NCBI RefSeq assembly: GCF_900103525.1
Contig: NZ_FNHN01000007.1
Span: 124,001 to 188,000, forward strand
Direction of reading: 5' to 3'
Source: Bacillus sp. OK048
GTDB taxonomy: Bacteria; Bacillota; Bacilli; Bacillales; Cytobacillaceae
DNA length: 64,000 bases
Shown: one piece after another, positions 1-7,503 of the stretch
How the letters are laid out: each line of letters starts with the position of its first letter
Numbering within the stretch: the stretch's first letter is position 1
Made by a program: the position numbers and the translations under genes
The notes under the pieces: model-generated
What the model saw: only the letters and a program-made list of their open reading frames with translations
Told to the model about the DNA's origin: nothing
Database searches by the model: none

Positions 1-694
1 CAAGCTCAAAGTAGGATACCTATCCTCTGGTGACGAAATTGTCCCATATCAAACTGTGAAACTATCAGAAGGGCAAATCCGTGATATTAACTTTTTGACC
101 ATCGCTGGCCTCGCGAAGCAATGGAATATCGAGGTTGTCTATGGCGGAATCGTGAAAGATGACTTTCAAGAATTCCAGCCAAAGGCACAAGCACTATATG
201 ATGAGGTTGACTGCTTAATTCTATCTGGAGGAAGCTCAGTCGGCGCAAAGGACTACACAACAGATGTCATTGGGTCCCTTGGTACACCGGGTGTATTTGT
301 TCACGGGATTTCTATTAAACCGGGAAAGCCAACCATTCTTGCAGTAGCAAATGGTAAACCAGTCATCGGCTTGCCAGGACATCCGGCGTCGGCGATGATT
401 ATTTTCATGCTTTTTGGTGAAAAAATTCTTCGGAAATTAAAAGGCGAAAAAATAGATAAGAAACCTGATCGAGTTTTCGCACGGATAACGAAAAATATTC
501 CTTCTGCACCGGGAAGAGCTGATTATATTCGGGTTCGTTTGTTTGAAAAAGAAGGAGAATGGTGGGCGGAGCCTATCATTGGTAAATCAGGCTTAATTAC
601 GACACTCGTAAAAAGCGATGGAATTGTTGAGATTACTTCAGAAAAAGAGGGGATTTCACAGGGAGATTTTGTACCTGTGATTGCAACACGATAA
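1..694 (+). CDS. moeA: Molybdopterin molybdotransferase MoeA (3' part, cut by window start)
   Basis: MoeA inserts molybdate into adenylylated molybdopterin in the last step of molybdenum cofactor synthesis. The frame is open from base 2, and the first visible residues (KVGYLSSGDEIV) are the conserved entry to the MoeA catalytic domain, so the N-terminal half lies outside the window. The GGSSVGAKDYT stretch and the PGKPTILA...GLPGHPASA segment are typical of the family. About 230 residues are visible, including the C-terminal beta domain. The stop is 10 bp before the next gene, also a MoeA homologue, so the two are probably co-transcribed. Confidence 0.93.
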   Translation, partial: KLKVGYLSSGDEIVPYQTVKLSEGQIRDINFLTIAGLAKQWNIEVVYGGIVKDDFQEFQPKAQALYDEVDCLILSGGSSVGAKDYTTDVIGSLGTPGVFVHGISIKPGKPTILAVANGKPVIGLPGHPASAMIIFMLFGEKILRKLKGEKIDKKPDRVFARITKNIPSAPGRADYIRVRLFEKEGEWWAEPIIGKSGLITTLVKSDGIVEITSEKEGISQGDFVPVIATR

Positions 695-704
695 GGGGGA
701 ACGA

Positions 705-2630
705 ATGATGGACCACAAAAGGTATAAACGGAAAATTTATTTAGAGGACAAACCCCGATCGGAAGCGAAGCGAGAAATTCTCGAGGCGTTTGTTGAGCCC
801 CTTGAAAAAGAAATGATCGCATCAAGTGATGCTCTTGGACGTGTTACAGCAGAGCCGATTTTTGCCAATGTTTCGACGCCGCATTACCATGCATCTGCAA
901 TGGATGGGATTGCTGTTATCGCTGAAAAGACCTATACCGCTCATGAGCAAAGTCCACTGCAGCTTAAGCTGGGTATCGATTTTTCGATTGTTGACACAGG
1001 AAATGCGATTCCTGCTCCCTATAATGCCGTCATTATGATTGAACATGTCGATATGATTGATGAAGAAACAATTGAAATCATTGAGCCAGCTACTCCCTGG
1101 CAGCATATTCGTCCTATTGGGGAGGATATTGTACAAGAGGAAATGCTGTTCCCACAGGGACATATCTTAAGACCGGCAGATTTAGGGGTGCTGTTAGCCG
1201 GCCAGCAGCTTCATATTCCGGTTATTAAAAAGCCCGTTGTCACGATTATTCCTACAGGAAATGAGCTTGTAGCAGCAGATACACGACTTTCATCAGGCAA
1301 TATTATTGAATTCAACGGGACTGTATTTTCAAATTTTGTGAAGGATTGGGGCGGTGAGCCAAAACTTCATTCAATCGTTAAGGATGATCCAGAGCAGATT
1401 AAGAATGTGTTACTAGAAGCAGCAAAAAACTCTGATATTATTGTAATCAATGCTGGTTCATCTGCTGGTTCAAAGGATTACACTGTTCATATCATCGGAG
1501 AAATTGGCACTGTATTCACTCATGGGGTCGCTGCCAGACCAGGGAAACCCGTTGTGTTAGGAAAAATAAATGGGAAAATTGTTGTAGGTGTACCAGGTTA
1601 TCCTGTTTCCGCCTATTTAGCGTTAGAATGGTTTGTCCGTCCGCTGATTTGTAAGTATTTGCAAATTCCAGAACCAAAGCGGCAAACGATAAACGTCAAG
1701 CTCGGCCGCCGAATTGTTTCGGGTATGGGGGCAGAGGATTTTATACGAATGAATATCGGCTATGTGAATGGGCAGTTTGTTGCCAATCCGCTGACAAGAG
1801 CAGCGGGAGTAACGATGTCATATGTTAGAGCGGATGGCCTTCTTGTCGTACCAGCAAATGTAATTGGCTATGAACAGGGTGAAGTTGCTGAGGTGGAACT
1901 ACTAAGACCTCTAGAGGAAATTAAAAACGCGATTATGTTTTGCGGCAGTCATGATTTGACGATTGACCTTTTATCATCACAATTAAAAAGAGTCCGTGCT
2001 GACATGAAAATCGTTTCTTCACATGTTGGCAGCATGGCTGGTATTATGGCAATTCGAAAAGGAGAGGCTCATGTAGCGGGCATTCATTTGCTTGATCCAA
2101 AAACCAAGCAATATAATATCTCATATGTAAAAAAGTTACTCGCTGACCTCGATATTGTTCTTTATCCATTTTTAAAAAGAAAGCAAGGCTGGATTTTACC
2201 ACAAGGTAATCCATTGGGAATTGAATCAGTGACTGACATTGCTGTTAAAAAGGCAAACTTTGTTAACCGCCAAAAAGGGGCAGGAACAAGGATTCTCTTT
2301 GATATGCTTCTAGAGGAAAACGGGATTCCTTCAGAAGAAGTTATCGGATACGACCGTGAAATGTTCTCACACTTAGCGGTAGCGGCAGAAGTTAACGGGG
2401 ACAATCATGGAGCCGGCTTAGGGATATATCCTGCGGCAAAAGCGCTGGGCCTCGATTTTATTCCAGTTAACGATGAAGAATATGATTTACTGATGACGAG
2501 AAGCTTCTATGAAAGCGAAAGTGGCAGACTACTAGTAGAAATCATTCAGTCTGCTGTTTTTAAGCAGCAGGTTGACAAGATTGGCGGATATGAAGTGGTT
2601 GAAAATGAGCAACCTAAAGAGTTAGCCTAA
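705..2630 (+). CDS. MoeA fused to a periplasmic-binding-like (substrate-binding) domain
   Basis: This is a second MoeA-like protein of about 641 residues. Residues 1 to ~400 are a full MoeA (AMDGIAV, GSSAGSKDYT, PGKPVVLG, GVPGYPVSA). Residues ~410-640 form a type-2 periplasmic-binding-like domain (SHDLTIDLL, GSMAGIMAI, NRQKGAGTRILFD) of the kind fused to MoeA in many Firmicutes. There is no signal peptide, so the domain is cytoplasmic and may sense molybdate or tungstate (inference). The ATG at 705 or 708 is preferred over an upstream TTG because AAGGGGGA lies about 6 bp before it. The next gene, moaE, follows after 15 bp. Confidence 0.88.
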   Translation: MMDHKRYKRKIYLEDKPRSEAKREILEAFVEPLEKEMIASSDALGRVTAEPIFANVSTPHYHASAMDGIAVIAEKTYTAHEQSPLQLKLGIDFSIVDTGNAIPAPYNAVIMIEHVDMIDEETIEIIEPATPWQHIRPIGEDIVQEEMLFPQGHILRPADLGVLLAGQQLHIPVIKKPVVTIIPTGNELVAADTRLSSGNIIEFNGTVFSNFVKDWGGEPKLHSIVKDDPEQIKNVLLEAAKNSDIIVINAGSSAGSKDYTVHIIGEIGTVFTHGVAARPGKPVVLGKINGKIVVGVPGYPVSAYLALEWFVRPLICKYLQIPEPKRQTINVKLGRRIVSGMGAEDFIRMNIGYVNGQFVANPLTRAAGVTMSYVRADGLLVVPANVIGYEQGEVAEVELLRPLEEIKNAIMFCGSHDLTIDLLSSQLKRVRADMKIVSSHVGSMAGIMAIRKGEAHVAGIHLLDPKTKQYNISYVKKLLADLDIVLYPFLKRKQGWILPQGNPLGIESVTDIAVKKANFVNRQKGAGTRILFDMLLEENGIPSEEVIGYDREMFSHLAVAAEVNGDNHGAGLGIYPAAKALGLDFIPVNDEEYDLLMTRSFYESESGRLLVEIIQSAVFKQQVDKIGGYEVVENEQPKELA

Positions 2631-2645
2631 AAGAGGTGTTATGGA

Positions 2646-3110
2646 ATGAATTATCAAATGTCGAAAGAGCCGATCAATATCCAATCCGTAATTGATAAGG
2701 TTGTTCAGCGCAATGCAGGCGCGATTACAACGTTTATCGGAACGGTTCGAGAATTAACAAAAGGTAAGAAGACGCTTTTCTTAATTTATGATGCGTATGA
2801 AGCGATGGCTGTGAAAAAGCTTGAGCAAATTGGCAGGGAAATTGAAGAACGCTGGGAAGGCGCACAGGTAGCGATTACTCACCGCGTGGGCAGACTTGAT
2901 ATCACCGATATTGCGGTGGTCATTGCTGTTTCTACCCCGCACCGTAACGATGCCTATGAAGCGAACCGCTATGCGATTGAAAGAATCAAAGAAATTGTCC
3001 CGATTTGGAAAAAAGAACATTGGGAAGATGGCGAAGAGTGGATGGGCAACCAGCTCGAAACGGTGGCCTATCCAAGCGGCAAGCCGGAGGAGGGCGATTT
3101 GAATGAATAA
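2646..3110 (+). CDS. moaE: Molybdopterin synthase catalytic subunit MoaE
   Basis: MoaE is the large subunit of molybdopterin synthase and converts precursor Z to molybdopterin with sulfur carried on MoaD. The 154-residue protein has the family signature: GAITTFIGTVRE near residue 25, YDAYEAMA, HRVGRLDITD, VSTPHRNDAYEA and the catalytic-region PIWKKEHW near residue 118. The ribosome binding site AGAGGTG precedes the ATG. The 3' end overlaps the start of moaD by 8 bp, which suggests translational coupling of the two subunits. Confidence 0.95.
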   Translation: MNYQMSKEPINIQSVIDKVVQRNAGAITTFIGTVRELTKGKKTLFLIYDAYEAMAVKKLEQIGREIEERWEGAQVAITHRVGRLDITDIAVVIAVSTPHRNDAYEANRYAIERIKEIVPIWKKEHWEDGEEWMGNQLETVAYPSGKPEEGDLNE

Positions 3111-3336
3111 AGTATTATTTTTTGCTCATTTACGTGATGCGGTTGGAGAAGAATTTTTGAAGATCGAAGCTGCGGGAAAAACAGTTGGAGATTTGAAAGC
3201 AGAATTGACTTTACGTTACGATCTTCCCAAGTTGGACACCGTTATGACTGCTGTGAACGAAGAGTTTGCTCAGGATGACGAAGTGATTCAAGCTGGTGAT
3301 GAAATTGCCTTTATCCCGCCAGTAAGCGGGGGCTGA
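3103..3336 (+). CDS. moaD: Molybdopterin synthase sulfur carrier subunit MoaD
   Basis: MoaD is a ubiquitin-fold sulfur carrier whose C-terminal Gly-Gly is adenylylated by MoeB and then thiocarboxylated. The 77-residue sequence ends in IPPVSGG, the expected carrier tail. It starts inside moaE (8-bp overlap). The activating enzyme gene moeB is 432 bp downstream, beyond a tandem repeat block. Confidence 0.95.
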   Translation: MNKVLFFAHLRDAVGEEFLKIEAAGKTVGDLKAELTLRYDLPKLDTVMTAVNEEFAQDDEVIQAGDEIAFIPPVSGG

Positions 3337-3353
3337 TTTGGTTTTTGGGTGTA

Positions 3354-3712
3354 GATCATGATGACGAAATCCGGAAAAAGGAATGAAAGTGGTCACCAAG
3401 AAGGTGTCTTGATGACCGAAATCCGGAAAAAAGAAGGAAAGTGGTCACCAAGAAGGTGTCTTGATGCCCGAAATCCAGAAAAAAGAAGGAAAGTGGTCAC
3501 CAAGAGGGTGTCTTGATGCCCGAAATCCAGAAAAAAGAAGGAAAGTGGTCACCAAGAGAGGGTCTTGATGCCCGAAATCCAGAAAAAAGAAGGAAAGTGG
3601 TCACCAAGAAGGTGTCTTGATGACTGAAATCCGGAAAAAAGAAGGAAAGTGGTCACCAAGAGAGGGTCTTGATGCCCGAAATCCGGAAAAAGGAATGAAA
3701 GTGGTCACCATA
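3354..3712. repeat. 52-bp tandem repeat (minisatellite), about 6.8 copies, between moaD and moeB
   Basis: The word GTGGTCACC recurs at exactly 52-bp spacing at 3389, 3441, 3493, 3545, 3597, 3649 and 3701. Each unit also carries TTGATGnCCGAAATCC and a GAAGGAAA or GAATGAAA tail. Variation is limited to a few positions (GAAGGTGT against GAGAGGGT, CCAG against CCGG). The period is not a multiple of three and no long frame stays open, so it is non-coding. Each unit can form a short CACC-loop-GGTG stem. There are no non-repeat spacers, so this is not a CRISPR. Confidence 0.95.
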
Positions 3713-3768
3713 AATTTAGTTGAGTACAAGTTATACTTTGTGGATTTTTCGGAAAGGGGAAAACGCAA

Positions 3769-4788
3769 ATGAACGAACGATATTCACGGCAGGTCCTCTT
3801 TCCAGGAATTGGAAAAGAAGGACAAGCTAAAATTAGTACCAAGCATGTGTTAATGATCGGTGCAGGAGCCCTTGGGTCAGGTAATGGAGAAATTCTCACA
3901 AGAGCAGGGGTTGGCAGGCTTACGATCGTCGATCGAGATTATGTCGAGGCAAGCAATCTTCAGCGTCAGCAGCTTTATACAGAGGAGGATGTCGCTCTGA
4001 AGCTTCCTAAGGCCGCGGCTGCTGAAAAACGTCTAAAGGCAATCAACTCTGACGTGGAAATCAAAGCGATTATCGGTGATGCCACGCCACCAATGCTCGA
4101 GGATTTAGTAAGGGATGTTGATCTCATTATCGATGCAACCGATAATTTTGAAACGCGGATGATGATCAATGATATTTCACAGAAGTACAAGATACCTTGG
4201 ATATATGGGGCATGTGTCGGTAGTTATGGGATGAGCTTTTCCATTATTCCTGGAAAAACCCCATGCTTAAACTGTTTATTGCGAACGATTCCGATGCAGG
4301 GATTAACGTGCGACACGGGCGGGATTATCTCGCCAGCTGTCCAAATGGTGATCGCCCATCAAAGTGCAGAAGCCTTCAAAATGCTAGTCGAGGATTGGGA
4401 CGCAGTTCGAACTTCATTCGTAAGCTTTGACTTATGGCGGAACCAATACACGAGTTTGAAAATGGGAAAAGCCAAATTTTCCGGTTGCTTATCCTGTGGG
4501 GAGGAAAGAACATATCCTTACCTGGACCAAGAAAATATGACAAAAACGACTGTTTTATGCGGCAGAGATACGGTCCAAATTCGGCCGTCTACTCAAGGAG
4601 CTATTTCGCTTGAGAAGCTGGCTGGGCAGCTAGATTCATTAGGTTATACAGTAAAAGGGAATCCCTATCTCTTATCAGTAGAAATGGGCATCGAGCGCAT
4701 GGTCATCTTCAACGACGGCCGGGCACTTATCCATGGAACTAAAGATTTAACCCATGCAAAATCGATTTACCAAAGAATATTAGGGTAA
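3769..4788 (+). CDS. moeB: Molybdopterin-synthase adenylyltransferase MoeB (ThiF/HesA family)
   Basis: This E1-like enzyme adenylylates the MoaD C-terminus. The 339-residue protein has the Rossmann motif GAGALGS (about 31-37), DATDNFETR (about 125), two zinc-binding Cys pairs (CLNC and CLSC) and the crossover Cys in LTCDTGG. The ATG follows AAAGGGG. The tail beyond about residue 250 matches the longer Bacillus form. MoeB and ThiF are hard to separate by sequence; the moa neighbours favour MoeB. A terminator follows directly. Confidence 0.92.
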   Translation: MNERYSRQVLFPGIGKEGQAKISTKHVLMIGAGALGSGNGEILTRAGVGRLTIVDRDYVEASNLQRQQLYTEEDVALKLPKAAAAEKRLKAINSDVEIKAIIGDATPPMLEDLVRDVDLIIDATDNFETRMMINDISQKYKIPWIYGACVGSYGMSFSIIPGKTPCLNCLLRTIPMQGLTCDTGGIISPAVQMVIAHQSAEAFKMLVEDWDAVRTSFVSFDLWRNQYTSLKMGKAKFSGCLSCGEERTYPYLDQENMTKTTVLCGRDTVQIRPSTQGAISLEKLAGQLDSLGYTVKGNPYLLSVEMGIERMVIFNDGRALIHGTKDLTHAKSIYQRILG

Positions 4789-4797
4789 ACATTAACG

Positions 4798-4830
4798 AAA
4801 GTCGCCAATTAGTAGAATGGCGACTTTTTT
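4798..4830 (+). terminator. Rho-independent terminator after moeB
   Basis: The stem AAAGTCGCCA / TGGCGACTTT is followed by a run of T, 10 bp after the moeB stop. Confidence 0.9.
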
Positions 4831-4835
4831 CATTT

Positions 4836-5018
4836 GGCTGTGTTAAATGATACTATTGATTTTATAACCTGTTGATTTGAGCGGAGGGCACGAGACTCCT
4901 GCGGGACTAGCAGGTCAGGGTGAGACCCCGCAGTCGCGAAGCGGCGAGGAGGCTCACCGACCGCCCGCGGAAAGCGAAGTGCCTGGAGCTCAAATCAACA
5001 GCCAAGTTTAACACAGCC
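4836..5018. mobile_element. MITE-like element, family A copy 1, with exact 8-bp target duplication
   Basis: This 183-bp GC-rich element is bounded by perfect 12-bp inverted repeats (GGCTGTGTTAAA at 4836, TTTAACACAGCC ending 5018). A nested 14-bp inverted pair (CTGTTGATTTGAGC at 4869 and its complement at 4988) lies inside. The octamer TTTCATTT stands on both sides (4828-4835 and 5019-5026), a target-site duplication. No protein is encoded. Three more copies occur at 35.5, 44.2 and 45.9 kb. Confidence 0.88.
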
Positions 5019-5029
5019 TTTCATTTAAG

Positions 5030-5063
5030 AATTCGACATGTTTCACGTGAAACATGTCGAATT
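5030..5063. promoter_or_regulatory. parS site (ParB/Spo0J binding) inside a 34-bp perfect palindrome
   Basis: Positions 5039-5054 read TGTTTCACGTGAAACA, which matches the Bacillus parS consensus TGTTnCACGTGAAACA. The symmetry extends 9 bp further on each side (AATTCGACA and TGTCGAATT), giving a 34-bp perfect palindrome followed by TTT. It lies between moeB and ywdI in otherwise non-coding DNA. The palindrome could also act as a weak terminator, but the exact parS core is the better explanation. Confidence 0.9.
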
Positions 5064-5125
5064 TTTAAATGGCTGTGGAATTTGGTATGATAAGGTGGAG
5101 ATTGAACTAGAGGAGTTTATGAATC

Positions 5126-5413
5126 GTGAATATTTCAGTAGAAAAATTATTAATGAAAATAGAAGATGAACTAAAGCAAGCGAAGAACAGCACAAAACAA
5201 GAAAACTTGCGGGAAAAAGTGTACTCTATTAAAATATTATGCGAGTTGATTCTAGATGAAAAGCAGAACCGGCAGGAAATACCGTTGGCCCCTTCAGCTG
5301 TCTATCAGCCTGTAATGGCCCAACCGTCTTTTCAGCAGCCAGTATCATTAAATCAACCGAAAAAAATAGAAATGGAAGACGAAGCAAACGGGGACTCATT
5401 GTTTGATTTTTAA
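5126..5413 (+). CDS. ywdI: YwdI family protein (DUF5327)
   Basis: This is a small 95-residue cytoplasmic protein of unknown function. Residues 1-50 are a predicted amphipathic helix region (VEKLLMKIEDELKQAK, IKILCELILDE) and the rest is Pro/Gln-rich with an acidic end (DSLFDF). The length and sequence fit YwdI of B. subtilis, which likewise precedes ywdK. The start is GTG with AGGAG 10 bp upstream. It is probably co-transcribed with ywdK, 18 bp downstream. Confidence 0.75.
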   Translation: MNISVEKLLMKIEDELKQAKNSTKQENLREKVYSIKILCELILDEKQNRQEIPLAPSAVYQPVMAQPSFQQPVSLNQPKKIEMEDEANGDSLFDF

Positions 5414-5431
5414 AGCGAAAAGGGGAAAAGT

Positions 5432-5803
5432 ATGAAAACATTTATTATTATCGGTGCGATTAACGCTTTTTTAGCGGTAGCGCTTGGAGCCTTCGGGGCC
5501 CATGGACTTAAAGATAGGCTGGATCCTTATTACTTAGATATTTGGAAAACGGGAGTTCAGTATCAAATGTTTCATGCCATAGGACTATTGGTAATTGGAA
5601 TCCTTCTCGGGAAGGTGGCAGCCAGTTCATACTTTACCTGGTCAGGCTGGCTCATGTTAATCGGAATCATCTTTTTCAGCGGCAGCTTGTATATCTTAAG
5701 CTTAACCAAGGTTGGGATCCTAGGAGCGATCACTCCAATTGGAGGAGTTTGCTTCTTAGCAGGCTGGGTTTTAATGATCATTGGTACAGTTAAAGATCTG
5801 TAA
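5432..5803 (+). CDS. ywdK: DUF423 family membrane protein YwdK
   Basis: This 123-residue protein has four predicted membrane helices. The N-terminal GAINAFLAVALGAFGAHGL is the DUF423 hallmark. Function is unknown. The ATG follows AAAAGGGG. It is the last gene before a shared terminator facing gerQ. Confidence 0.85.
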   Translation: MKTFIIIGAINAFLAVALGAFGAHGLKDRLDPYYLDIWKTGVQYQMFHAIGLLVIGILLGKVAASSYFTWSGWLMLIGIIFFSGSLYILSLTKVGILGAITPIGGVCFLAGWVLMIIGTVKDL

Positions 5804-5810
5804 GATAGAA

Positions 5811-5840
5811 AAAAGGCATTGGGCCTCCAATGCCTTTTTT
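5811..5840. terminator. Bidirectional terminator between ywdK and gerQ
   Basis: The stem AAAAGGCATTGG / CCAATGCCTTTT has A and T runs on both sides, so it can end both converging transcripts. Confidence 0.9.
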
Positions 5841-5845
5841 CCATT

Positions 5846-6310
5846 TTATCGCGGCGGATAAGTACTTAAACCAGGTGAAGCCCCGAATGGGTATTCATAT
5901 TCGAGTTCTTCATCAAAAGTTGCGTAATCAAAGGCTACCATTGGAATGAGAGTACGCTGGCCTGTTTGTGGATCACTTAAAACGAGATGATCTCGTCCTG
6001 CAGCTTCAATAATACCAACAAATTTTTTGGCATTCCATTGACTGTTGCCCTCGAAAGTGGTGTAAACGGTGGCTAATTTTCCTTTGTTTAACCGTAGAAT
6101 ATTTTCAATGTATGATTGTTCAATTGGCAGCATTCCTTGCGGCTGTATTGTTCCTGGAGGTGTTTGTGGTGCACCAGCTGGCGGAAACTGTGGGAATTGC
6201 TGCTGTTGTTGACCAGGAAAATACCCTTGACCTTGACCTTGATATGGAGTGGCTCCCTGCTGTCTGGCAGGATAAGGCTGATACCCTTGTTGGTTATTAT
6301 ATTGACTCAT
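5846..6310 (-). CDS. gerQ: Spore coat protein GerQ
   Basis: GerQ is an inner spore-coat protein needed to localise the cortex lytic enzyme CwlJ, and in B. subtilis it is cross-linked by the transglutaminase Tgl. The C-terminal ~90 residues (SYIENILRLNKGK, GIIEAAGRDHLVLSDP, IPMVAFDYATFDEELEY) are the conserved GerQ domain. Residues 1-60 are low-complexity Gln/Pro/Gly/Tyr. Unusually, the first Lys is residue 76, whereas the B. subtilis protein is cross-linked through lysines at its extreme N-terminus. AGGAGGG precedes the ATG. A sigma-E-like promoter lies about 140 bp upstream. Confidence 0.93.
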   Translation of the reverse strand: MSQYNNQQGYQPYPARQQGATPYQGQGQGYFPGQQQQQFPQFPPAGAPQTPPGTIQPQGMLPIEQSYIENILRLNKGKLATVYTTFEGNSQWNAKKFVGIIEAAGRDHLVLSDPQTGQRTLIPMVAFDYATFDEELEYEYPFGASPGLSTYPPR

Positions 6311-6447
6311 CTTTTTTCCCTCCTAAAAATAACTAAATCTTTTGGCCCAACTGTATTCATACTCCGCTAACCTTTAAATGGTGACAATCAATCGCAGAAA
6401 GTTCTACTATGAAATGATGCGGAGCAAAACTTAAGACTCGCTGTTTT

Positions 6448-6477
6448 ATTAGTATGAGGAGGAGAGGGTAAATATGA
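6448..6477 (-). promoter_or_regulatory. Candidate sigma-E promoter for gerQ
   Basis: On the minus strand TCATATT (6477-6471) is followed after 14 bp by CATACTAAT (6456-6448), close to the mother-cell sigma-E pattern. This fits the known sigma-E control of gerQ in B. subtilis. Confidence 0.55.
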
Positions 6478-6491
6478 CATAGGGAACCTAC

Positions 6492-6523
6492 AAAAAAAGT
6501 TCTCAGCAAGGGCTGAGAACTTT
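6492..6523 (-). terminator. Terminator after hemQ
   Basis: On the minus strand AAAGTTCTCAGC pairs with GCTGAGAACTTT across a short loop and is followed by a T run. Confidence 0.88.
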
Positions 6524-6527
6524 GCGA

Positions 6528-7271
6528 TTAAACATGCAAGAAACTTGAGACTCTTTCTTCTTCTAAAAGATTTCCAACAAAGAAGGCGCCAAACTCACCG
6601 TAGCGTGCACTCACTTCATCAAAACGCATTTCATAAACTAGCTTTTTAAATTGAAGAACATCTTCTGCAAATAGGGTTACGCCCCATTCGTAGTCATCAA
6701 AGCCTACAGAGCCGGTAATGATTTGTTTTACCTTTCCAGCATATGTACGTCCAATCATTCCGTGGCTGCGCATTAGACTGCGGCGCTCTTCCATCGGAAG
6801 CATATACCAGTTATCGTTACCTTGACGGCGTTTGTCCATTGGATAGAAGCAAACATGCGCAGTTTTTGGTAATTTTGGATAAAGACGAGCAAGAACATGT
6901 GGATTCTGATATGGATCTTCCCCTGCAGCTAAGTAGTTGCTAAGCTCAACAACAGACACATAGGAATGAGCCGGAATCGTGAACTCTGCTAATTTTGTTT
7001 TATTAAATTCTGTTTCAATTTCATTCAATTCTTCCATGGTTGGGCGCAGAATCATCATCATGAAATCAGCTTTTTGACCAACTATTGTATATAAAGCATG
7101 GCTGCCTTCGTTACGTTCCCCAGTGTGATTCCATTTTTCAACTAGACTTAAAAACTCTTGAATCGCCTCTTGGCGTTCATCGCTTGAGAGCATTTTCCAC
7201 ATCGTCCAATCAACCGTACGGAAATCATGCAAACAATACCAGCCATCAAGTGTTTGAGCTGCTTCATTCAT
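6528..7271 (-). CDS. hemQ: Coproheme decarboxylase HemQ (ChdC)
   Basis: HemQ decarboxylates coproheme III to heme b, the last step of the coproporphyrin-dependent heme route of Gram-positives. The 247-residue protein is a chlorite-dismutase-fold member. Visible active-site residues are Tyr143 and Lys147 in CFYPMDKRR and the proximal His170 in RSHGMIGR. The start at 7271 is chosen because AGGAGTGA lies about 7 bp upstream; the longer frame to 7334 adds an unconserved tail. It is divergent from pta, as in B. subtilis. Confidence 0.95.
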   Translation of the reverse strand: MNEAAQTLDGWYCLHDFRTVDWTMWKMLSSDERQEAIQEFLSLVEKWNHTGERNEGSHALYTIVGQKADFMMMILRPTMEELNEIETEFNKTKLAEFTIPAHSYVSVVELSNYLAAGEDPYQNPHVLARLYPKLPKTAHVCFYPMDKRRQGNDNWYMLPMEERRSLMRSHGMIGRTYAGKVKQIITGSVGFDDYEWGVTLFAEDVLQFKKLVYEMRFDEVSARYGEFGAFFVGNLLEEERVSSFLHV

Positions 7272-7426
7272 TAAAATCACTCCTAAATAATCATTCTTCT
7301 TATTTACAATCTTTACTATAACATAGTTGACCAAGACAGGCTCGAATAAACAGCCATGGATATTTTTTTAAAAAAGGTAAATAGTAAAGGGGAGTGTGAG
7401 TTTTTTGAATAAAAGAACAATAACTA

Positions 7427-7471
7427 TGAAAGCGCTAACTAAGTTGAACTTTTCAACAGGTAAAGTATGCT
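7427..7471 (+). promoter_or_regulatory. CcpA cre site and sigma-A promoter upstream of pta
   Basis: TGAAAGCGCTAACT (7427-7440) fits the cre consensus TGWAANCGNTNWCA except at the last base. It lies just upstream of TTGAAC (7444) - 16 bp - TATGCT (7466). A cre upstream of the -35 box suggests activation by CcpA, as known for pta in B. subtilis, where overflow acetate formation is switched on by glucose. Confidence 0.7.
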
Positions 7472-7503
7472 AAAAGAGTAGATTTATTTAGGGAGGATTT
7501 AAT

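Noticed and set aside
3354..3712. CRISPR array
   Set aside because: Units are contiguous at 52 bp with no variable spacers, and no cas genes are nearby.
6112..6370. Rightward frames opposite gerQ
   Set aside because: Antisense to a conserved spore protein with clear domain and ribosome binding site; composition follows the Gln codons.
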